From a virus, in IMG/VR virus record IMGVR_UViG_3300032299_000929, positions 1-41,165 of that record: a stretch of DNA of 41,165 nucleotides, one strand, 5' to 3'. Each line of letters opens with the position of its first letter. Positions within the stretch are counted from its first letter, which is position 1. Positions 36,029 to 41,165 of the stretch are shown here, one piece after another. The notes under the pieces were generated by a model. The model was not told the DNA's origin, ran no database searches, and was given only the letters and a program-made list of their open reading frames with translations. Both the position numbers and the translations under genes were made by a program.

Positions 36029-37924
36029 ATGCCTTCTAATTTTTACAGCAAATCCGGTAACGCACCAGACCAAGGGCGCGGGTTTATATCCAGCATTTTA
36101 TCAAAACTTCCATATTCCAACATTGTTCAAGATGTTGATGAAAGTAATCCAAAGTATGAGTTGTTTAATCGGATAACCAAGAACCGCGATTACAAAATAA
36201 TGAAACAGTCGGTTCTGACTGGTCCTTATTTGGACCAATCTTGGGACCAAAGTGGAGCAGGAGCAGGGTTTTCTTCCGATGCGGGATATCACCAATTCAT
36301 TTACGCAAAGCTTGACACGGATAAAGTTAGAAGACTGTCAGAATATAGAAGAATGGCCGCTTTTGCGGAAGTGTCAGACTGTTTGGATGAAATTTGTGAC
36401 GAATTTATCAACAAAGATGATAACAACCGAATTGTAACTATTGGATTTCAATCTCACAACAAACTCGAACCCGAAGAAAAAAATGAAATCGAAAAAGAGT
36501 TTTACAAGTTCATAAACATTTACGAACTCGAACGAAAAGGTTGGGGTTATTGTAGAAACTGGTTAGTAGAAGGTGAAGTGTTTTTTGAAAACGTTGTCCA
36601 CGAACAAAAAACAGATTTAGGCGTTGTTGGATGCTTGCCAATCCCCGGTGATTTGATCAATCCGGTTTATGACAATATACAAAACACAGTCATTAACAAT
36701 TTCTTGTTTCAAAAGCCTGTTGATATCGAAGCTAATCGAAACATGGCGAACCAGCTTAAAAACACAAACACAAATCCTATAAATTCGCTGCAACAACAGA
36801 TTATTACATTAGAAGGTAAGCAAGTTACTTACATACATTCTAGTATATGGAACGAAGACTTTACCACAAGAATTCCTTTCTTGGAAAATTGTCGTAGAGC
36901 ATACAAACAAGTATCTTTGATCGAAGACGCAATCATCATATACCGTATGGTTCGTGCGCCAGAGAGATTGAAGTTTAAAATCGATGTCGGATCATTACCA
37001 CCTGTAAAGGCCGAAGCTTACATCAAACAAATGATGCAGCAATATAGAAACCGCAAAGTTTTTGACGGATCGAGCAGCGCACCCGGAGCATCCAACGTAT
37101 ACGAACCTCTTTCGATGTTAGACGATTATTGGTTCGCTCGCAGAAACGGTGAAGCTGGTTCAGACGTAGAATCGATTCAAGGCGGTGGACAATTGGGCGA
37201 GCTATCAGACTTGTCATATTTCGTTAAGAAGCTATACCAATCTCTCAAAGTTCCGATCAGCCGTTTGTCGCCCGAACAAACATTTAGTGACGGTGCAGAA
37301 ATTCTAAGAGAAGAATTGAGATTTGCAAAATTCATTTTAAGAATACAACAAGCATTTGCTCAAGGATTTAAACACGCATTCGTAACACACCTGAAACTTC
37401 GTGGTTGGTGGAAACAATACAAGATGCATGAGTCATATTTTGACTTGGCGTTTACACCACCAGCAAGTTATTTCGCAATCAGACAACAACAATTGTTTGA
37501 ATTGAAATATAACAACTTTAACAACCTATCCAACAACGATTCGATTTCAAAAACATTCGCTCAAAGATATTATTTGGGAATGACCGATGAGAAAATATCG
37601 GAAAACATGGAATGGAAAAGAAAAGACCAAGCATTGGCGTGGGAATTACAACAAATTGCACAATTCGGACCAAATTGGAGAGAGCATTTAGAAGCGATGA
37701 ATACCGCACAAGCTGAAATGAACGCTGGCGGCGGTGGCGGCGGTATGCCGATGGATGCTGGCGGTGGAATGGGCGGTGGCGTTGGAACACCAGCAGGTAG
37801 TATTCCGCCGTTTGGTGATGAAACAGGTGGCGCGGAAGCAGCAGGAGCAGAAGCACCAGCAGCAGGAGCAGCACCAGCAGCAGGAGCAGGAGCAGCACCA
37901 ACAGCCGAAGCACAACCAGCCTAA
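36029..37924 (+). CDS. 20: gp20-like portal protein
   Basis: A 631-residue portal protein. Conserved blocks: SEYRRMAAFAEVSDCLDEIC (about 103-122), KGWGYCRNWLVEGEVFFENV (about 170-189), FLENCRRAYKQVSLIEDAII then IYRMVRAPERLKFKI (about 283-318), NVYEPLSMLDDYWFARRNGE (about 355-374) and VPISRLSPEQTFSDGAEILR (about 409-428), the typical T4-type portal clip and stem. It forms the ring through which DNA enters the head and to which the tail joins. An unusual C-terminal tail of about 65 residues, nearly all Gly, Ala and Pro, is absent from T4 gp20 (524 aa). Confidence 0.93.
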   Translation: MPSNFYSKSGNAPDQGRGFISSILSKLPYSNIVQDVDESNPKYELFNRITKNRDYKIMKQSVLTGPYLDQSWDQSGAGAGFSSDAGYHQFIYAKLDTDKVRRLSEYRRMAAFAEVSDCLDEICDEFINKDDNNRIVTIGFQSHNKLEPEEKNEIEKEFYKFINIYELERKGWGYCRNWLVEGEVFFENVVHEQKTDLGVVGCLPIPGDLINPVYDNIQNTVINNFLFQKPVDIEANRNMANQLKNTNTNPINSLQQQIITLEGKQVTYIHSSIWNEDFTTRIPFLENCRRAYKQVSLIEDAIIIYRMVRAPERLKFKIDVGSLPPVKAEAYIKQMMQQYRNRKVFDGSSSAPGASNVYEPLSMLDDYWFARRNGEAGSDVESIQGGGQLGELSDLSYFVKKLYQSLKVPISRLSPEQTFSDGAEILREELRFAKFILRIQQAFAQGFKHAFVTHLKLRGWWKQYKMHESYFDLAFTPPASYFAIRQQQLFELKYNNFNNLSNNDSISKTFAQRYYLGMTDEKISENMEWKRKDQALAWELQQIAQFGPNWREHLEAMNTAQAEMNAGGGGGGMPMDAGGGMGGGVGTPAGSIPPFGDETGGAEAAGAEAPAAGAAPAAGAGAAPTAEAQPA

Positions 37925-37930
37925 TAAATA
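37925..37930 (+). promoter_or_regulatory. late-type box TAAATA
   Basis: TAAATA then 8 bp then the ATG at 37939, starting two bases after the portal stop codon. Confidence 0.5.
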
Positions 37931-37938
37931 TTTAAAAC

Positions 37939-38796
37939 ATGTCAACATTACCCACATCATTTGGATCAACAACGTTTAGTCCGAAAGTAACAAGCTATGA
38001 GTTAATGGCTCAAAGAATTCGTCGCCAATTGGGTGAACCGATGATTGATGTCGAATCGGCAAACGAACAGATATACGAAATCATCGATCATAGTATCGAA
38101 TTTTTCACAAAGTTTGCAGGAACAACCGAAGAATATTTGGTTTTTGATTCATCTTTATACATACCTAATGTTGGTCTACCTGTCGATAAATTAATCAACA
38201 CTACATTAGACATGACAAGCACATTGGTTGATGGTTTGAGTAGTGGTTACGACTACGATCTTAACAATTGGAGAAAAGTTGTAGAAGTATTTTCGTTCGA
38301 ACAAGGAAACAATAGCGGTGTTAATACATTGTTTACTATAGAACACACTATTGCTCAACAAGCATACTTCGGACACTTGCTAGGTAATGTTGGATACGAT
38401 TTGGTTACTTGGCATTTACTCAAACAATGGTTAGATGTTCGTGAAAAAATGTTAGGCATGACACCATACTTGAGATTCTATCCCGAACAGCAAATATTAA
38501 AAATAATTCCACAACCATCGATGAATAGTAGATACTACGGCTTGGTTGGATGCAAAGTTTTGAAACCGATTAAAGAATTGGTATCCCAATTGTGGGTATA
38601 CAAATATGCGATGGCATTGGTGAAAGAAAACATTGGATTTATCCGTGGAAAATATACCGGAACAATATTATTTGGTGGTCAACAAGTCAACTATACAGAC
38701 ATATATCAAGCTGGTGTCAAGGAAAAAGAAGCACTCGAAGCCCAAATGATCGCAAACGGTTATGACGCAGAGCCGCCGAAATTCTTTTGCGGCTAA
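37939..38796 (+). CDS. 13: gp13-like neck protein
   Basis: A 285-residue protein. YELMAQRIRRQLGEPMIDVE then SANEQIYEIIDHSIEFFTKF (about 15-54) matches the first helices of T4-type neck proteins gp13 (309 aa: LGxPxxDIELTDEQI..ai..al). Later FGHLLGNVGYDLVTWHLLKQ with YLRFYPEQQILKIIPQP (about 133-185) also fit. Neck proteins close the filled head and connect the tail. It lies directly after the portal gene, whereas in T4 gp13 is upstream of gp15, so the order is changed. Confidence 0.65.
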   Translation: MSTLPTSFGSTTFSPKVTSYELMAQRIRRQLGEPMIDVESANEQIYEIIDHSIEFFTKFAGTTEEYLVFDSSLYIPNVGLPVDKLINTTLDMTSTLVDGLSSGYDYDLNNWRKVVEVFSFEQGNNSGVNTLFTIEHTIAQQAYFGHLLGNVGYDLVTWHLLKQWLDVREKMLGMTPYLRFYPEQQILKIIPQPSMNSRYYGLVGCKVLKPIKELVSQLWVYKYAMALVKENIGFIRGKYTGTILFGGQQVNYTDIYQAGVKEKEALEAQMIANGYDAEPPKFFCG

Positions 38797-38799
38797 TTT

Positions 38800-39255
38800 G
38801 TGAAAAAGTATAGTCGAAGCACCGGATTCAAACAAGGTATATATCGTTGCAATAACCCAGAAAAATACAAAGGGTCTTATCCGATAGTATACCGTTCTGG
38901 ATTAGAATTGAAGTCTATGCGTTGGTTGGATTTCAATAAAAATGTTTTAACATGGGGTAGTGAAAGCGTTGTCATACCCTATCAAGGAGTTGATGGTAAA
39001 TTACACAGATATTTTGTGGATTTAGTTTGCGAAATGGTTAGAAAAGACGGAAATCGAGAAAAATATCTCATCGAAGTTAAACCCGAAAGCCAAACAACCC
39101 CACCTATTGACACAGGTAGAAAAAGCGCAAAAACACTATTATACGAATCCTATAGATATGCTACAAATCGAGCAAAATGGGCAGCAGCGACAAAATGGGC
39201 TGAAAGCAAATCGATGAAATTCATAATTTTAACCGATAAACATCTAAATATTTAA
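38800..39255 (+). CDS. 4: gp4-like head completion protein (TnsA/PD-(D/E)XK nuclease fold)
   Basis: A 151-residue protein with a GTG start 3 bp after the previous stop. NNPEKYKGSYPIVYRSGLEL (18-37), KSMRWLDFNKNVLTWGSESV, VIPYQGVDGKLHRYFVDLV and YLIEVKPESQTTPP match gp4/gp50 head completion proteins of T4-type phages (150 aa). Active-site candidates E36, D74, E92 and K94. These proteins act on the DNA end when the head is sealed. Confidence 0.85.
   Translation: MKKYSRSTGFKQGIYRCNNPEKYKGSYPIVYRSGLELKSMRWLDFNKNVLTWGSESVVIPYQGVDGKLHRYFVDLVCEMVRKDGNREKYLIEVKPESQTTPPIDTGRKSAKTLLYESYRYATNRAKWAAATKWAESKSMKFIILTDKHLNI
39245..39250 (+). promoter_or_regulatory. late-type box TAAATA
   Basis: TAAATA then 6 bp then the ATG at 39257; it lies inside the last codons of the gp4-like gene. 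Confidence 0.5.
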
Positions 39256-39256
39256 A

Positions 39257-40123
39257 ATGGACCTTTCTCACAAATATTCAATGCTAAAAGAAGGTGTGTT
39301 TGCGGTTCCGAGACATGTTTGGTCGGATGTATTTGATTTTGTTTTGGAATCTATAAAAACAATAAAGTCTGAAAACAAAAATTTCTACAGAAGATCGACT
39401 ATAAAGCCACAAACCTTTGATTTAGACTTTAGCGGAACATCGTTTGAACGCTTGAATGTTATGAAACCAAAAATAAAGGTTTTCATATTAAACAAACCCA
39501 AAGATTATAACTCTGCTTACTTTTGGTCGTTTGATCAAGATTTGAAAGAAAATACAATCGATGATCATGGAAACATATACATAAATGCAGCAGGACCAGC
39601 AGAAAGAATTTTGGTGTTAAACGTCGAACACGAATTATTGCACTACGTCCAATACCTCATAAGAGAATATAGAGAAGACAACAACCTCGTCAATTCTGAT
39701 CATAATATGGGAGGAATGCCGCCACAAAAGAAAATTCCAAAGGATATATCTCTCAGTGGTTATAAAAAATCAGGTAAGAAAACAAAAAGAGTAAAACACC
39801 ACACCAGACCAATTGAATATTACACAAATCTGAACACAATATTACGTGATACTCAATACAAATATTTTACAGCTTTAAAGATTCATCGAAAAGAAGACAA
39901 TACAGAAAACCGAAAAGCGTTTTTTGTAAATACGCTCAAACGCTCAAATGAAAGAAGTGATAAAAACAGCCGAACCATAAGAGTTCTGGGCGATATAAAA
40001 CAATTTGACTCGAAGTTATATCAACTGTATTTGAAGCTCTTATACAAAGGGTTTGTCAACGACGAAACCAAGATTGAGCTAGAAACCGTTGAGGACGAAA
40101 TAAATAAAGTCTACGATCTATAA
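39257..40123 (+). CDS. putative zincin metalloprotease in the head gene block
   Basis: A 288-residue protein. VEHELLHYVQYLI (about 123-135) holds an HExxH zinc motif (H125, E126, H129). About 60 residues later HHTRPIEYYTNLNTIL (about 181-196) offers a third ligand, E187, in a 'RPxE' context. YINAAGPAERILVLNVEHE gives the strand that normally precedes the active helix. The N-terminus MDLSHKYSMLKEGVFAVP resembles the tag family. No standard T4 gene corresponds to it, since T4 uses only gp21. Substrate unknown; catalysis not proven. Confidence 0.6.
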   Translation: MDLSHKYSMLKEGVFAVPRHVWSDVFDFVLESIKTIKSENKNFYRRSTIKPQTFDLDFSGTSFERLNVMKPKIKVFILNKPKDYNSAYFWSFDQDLKENTIDDHGNIYINAAGPAERILVLNVEHELLHYVQYLIREYREDNNLVNSDHNMGGMPPQKKIPKDISLSGYKKSGKKTKRVKHHTRPIEYYTNLNTILRDTQYKYFTALKIHRKEDNTENRKAFFVNTLKRSNERSDKNSRTIRVLGDIKQFDSKLYQLYLKLLYKGFVNDETKIELETVEDEINKVYDL

Positions 40124-40145
40124 TGGATTTTGCATAGATTAAAGA

Positions 40146-40151
40146 TAAATA
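40146..40151 (+). promoter_or_regulatory. late-type box TAAATA
   Basis: TAAATA then 15 bp then the ATG at 40167; longer spacing than most. Confidence 0.4.
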
Positions 40152-40166
40152 ATTTATAGACACTAT

Positions 40167-40832
40167 ATGGAACCATACAAACTTATTGTAGAATCACCGA
40201 ATTATGACATTAAATGCATAGTCGAAAAGCAAAACCGCAACGCAAACCCGACTCTACACATCCAAGGTCCGTTTTTAATGGCCAACGAAGCCAACCGAAA
40301 CAACAGAATCTACCCTCTCGAAGAGATGGTAAAAGAAGTTACCCGTTATAGTGACGAAATGATCAAAGAAAACCGCGCAACGGGTGAATTGGAGCATCCA
40401 AACACACCAACGGTTAATTTGGAAAGAGCCTGTCACGTAGTTACCGAGTTAAAACAAAACGGTAACATATTCGAAGGCAAATCTAAGATTTTATCAACAC
40501 CAATGGGCCAGATTGTTAAATCTTTGATATCCGATGGTGTCAAATTGGGTGTTTCTTCTCGCGCATTGGGTCAATTAACCGAAAAAAACGGTAAATCAAT
40601 GGTTTCCGATTTTCGATTGGTCGCAATCGACGTTGTAGCTGATCCAAGTGTTCCAAGTGCCTTCGTAAACGGTATCTTGGAATCGAAAAAGTGGATATTG
40701 GGCGAATCTGGTGCGTTCGAACCAATTTATGAAGATTTTGAGAAGAAAATTTCCAAACTTCCTAAAAAAGCCCAACAAGATTTCTTAAAAGAACAAGTAA
40801 TCAATTTTATTAATGCACTCAAAAGTGTATAA
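40167..40832 (+). CDS. 21: gp21-like prohead core protease
   Basis: A 221-residue protein, matching T4 gp21 (212 aa). NEANRNNRIYPLEEMVKEV (about 40-58), ATGELEHPNTPTVNLERACH (71-90, catalytic H77), LGVSSRALGQL (127-137, catalytic Ser at 130 or 131) and VVADPS (156-161, D159). The enzyme cleaves scaffold, capsid and internal proteins in the prohead after L/I-x-E sites. The N-terminus MEPYKLIVESPNYDIK is itself tag-like, as expected for a protease that enters the prohead and is cut there. Confidence 0.92.
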   Translation: MEPYKLIVESPNYDIKCIVEKQNRNANPTLHIQGPFLMANEANRNNRIYPLEEMVKEVTRYSDEMIKENRATGELEHPNTPTVNLERACHVVTELKQNGNIFEGKSKILSTPMGQIVKSLISDGVKLGVSSRALGQLTEKNGKSMVSDFRLVAIDVVADPSVPSAFVNGILESKKWILGESGAFEPIYEDFEKKISKLPKKAQQDFLKEQVINFINALKSV

Positions 40833-40835
40833 ATA
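40828..40835 (+). promoter_or_regulatory. late-type box, exact TATAAATA
   Basis: TATAAATA then 5 bp then the ATG at 40841; overlaps the last codons of gene 21. Confidence 0.6.
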
Positions 40836-40840
40836 CTTAT

Positions 40841-41020
40841 ATGACATTAAAATCCTTATATTCTAAATTTGTTATGAGCATTTGCGAAAATAAATACTCG
40901 CAAGCAGACACAATTCTCGATGAAATTTTAACCGAGAAGGTTAAAAGAAAAGTCGCAAAAGCAGCAACTGAAAAGTGTGATAAAAAATCATGCTGCGGTG
41001 GGCGTTGCAAAAAAGATTAA
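40841..41020 (+). CDS. 59-residue protein between genes 21 and 22
   Basis: A small protein, MTLKSLYSKFVMSICENKYS with ADTILDEILTEKVKRK, then KCDKKSCCGGRCKKD at the C-terminus. The Cys-rich end (C-x4-CC-x2-C pattern) and charged helices are seen; no family. It has an exact TATAAATA box. Its place in the scaffold region recalls the small core proteins gp67/gp68 of T4, which flank gene 21, but no sequence similarity is visible. Confidence 0.65.
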   Translation: MTLKSLYSKFVMSICENKYSQADTILDEILTEKVKRKVAKAATEKCDKKSCCGGRCKKD

Positions 41021-41075
41021 TTACGAAGGCGATCTATCAATCAAAAAAAATAAACGATTTGATAACAAACAAAGA

Positions 41076-41081
41076 TAAGTA
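41076..41081 (+). promoter_or_regulatory. late-type box TAAGTA
   Basis: TAAGTA 14 bp before the ATG at 41096; a weak case because of its spacing. Confidence 0.3.
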
Positions 41082-41095
41082 ATTGTATAAAAAAT

Positions 41096-41165
41096 ATGAA
41101 TATCAAAGATTTGCTCCAAAATTTGGATAAAAATTTAATTTCAGAAGAAATTGCAAACGAAATCG
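41096..41165 (+). CDS. 22: 5' end of a probable scaffold (gp22-like) protein, cut by the window edge
   Basis: The visible 23 residues, NIKDLLQNLDKNLISEEIAN plus two more, form an acidic amphipathic helix with an I/L-x-E motif. Position after gene 21 fits T4 order 21-22-23, where gp22 is the prohead scaffold. The assignment is by position and helix character only. Confidence 0.4.
   Translation, partial: MNIKDLLQNLDKNLISEEIANEI

Noticed and set aside
37518-37972. Long minus-strand ORFs rich in Leu, Cys and Ser opposite the portal gene end
   Set aside because: They mirror the Gly/Ala repeat of the portal tail, have no promoter or start context, and the portal frame is clearly the real one.
1-41165. 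Bacteroidota host, suggested by the lack of Shine-Dalgarno sites
   Set aside because: The promoters are of the TTGACA/TATAAT type and not the TTTG/TANNTTTG type of that group; leaderless geometry explains the missing Shine-Dalgarno sites. Not excluded, only unsupported.
1-41165. tRNA genes, CRISPR arrays or insertion sequences
   Set aside because: Nothing seen by eye: no cloverleaf-like GGTTCRA blocks, no regularly spaced repeats, no transposase. A tRNA scan would be decisive.

Overview
The window is a dense, AT-rich stretch of a large tailed phage of the T4-like supergroup (contractile-tail, myovirus type). The evidence is the set of diverged T4-type proteins: recombination and repair proteins (gp46/gp47, UvsW, UvsY), a late sigma factor (gp55), a gp61-type primase, a GroES-like (gp31-type) protein, and a head-neck block (gp15-, gp20-, gp13-, gp4-, gp21- and probable gp22-type). 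I saw no tRNA, rRNA, CRISPR array or IS element. The host is probably Gram-negative, because the lysis block has a lipoprotein that looks like a one-protein spanin. The host RNA polymerase probably uses sigma70-type promoters, because one exact TTGACA-17-TATAAT and several close variants are present. I cannot name the host.

Layout. 1-494: the tip of a minus-strand gene and a divergent small gene. 469-10434 (minus): a probable operon of glycosyltransferases, methyltransferases and hypotheticals ending in gene 46. 10483-11383 (plus): two small tagged genes with duplicated upstream regions. 11391-15210 (minus): a second operon with two more glycosyltransferase paralogues, a prohead-protease-like pseudoenzyme and hypotheticals. 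15251-19157 (minus): uvsY-uvsW-55-orf-47. 19158-19382: an intergenic region with opposed promoters, a G-quadruplex motif and an inverted repeat, in the place where T4 has its uvsY origin. 19383-23314 (plus): CCA-adding enzyme, GIY-YIG endonuclease, PD-(D/E)XK nuclease, Zn-knuckle protein. 23309-25500 (minus): lysis block. 25536-28758 (plus): kinase-like protein, tagged winged-helix-like protein, primase. 28755-29770 (minus): two hypotheticals. 29841-32562 (plus): glycosyltransferase, possible clamp-loader subunit, GroES-like protein and small genes. 32557-33067 (minus): two small genes. 33115-41165 (plus): XPD/DinG-like helicase, then the head-neck module.

The main discovery is the promoter design. 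Two promoter classes sit so close to start codons that the transcripts should be leaderless or nearly so. Class 1 is TTGAYN, 16-17 bp, TANNNT, then about 6-7 bp, then ATG or GTG. Class 2 is a T4-late-like TAARTA box followed by about 5-9 bp and then ATG. I see almost no Shine-Dalgarno sequences. At four divergent sites the -35 of a class 1 promoter abuts a class 2 box facing the other way. The rule predicted a start at the left edge of the window (an open frame from 80 leftward) and a 50-residue ORF upstream of uvsY.

A second theme is protein packaging. About ten otherwise unrelated proteins begin with a similar short acidic-amphipathic segment, mostly right behind a class 2 box. I infer that these may be capsid-targeting sequences like those of T4 internal proteins, processed by the gp21-type protease encoded at 40167. 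Candidate cargo includes a CCA-adding enzyme and a possible ADP-ribosyltransferase-like protein. All functional calls come from reading motifs by eye and no database search was run.
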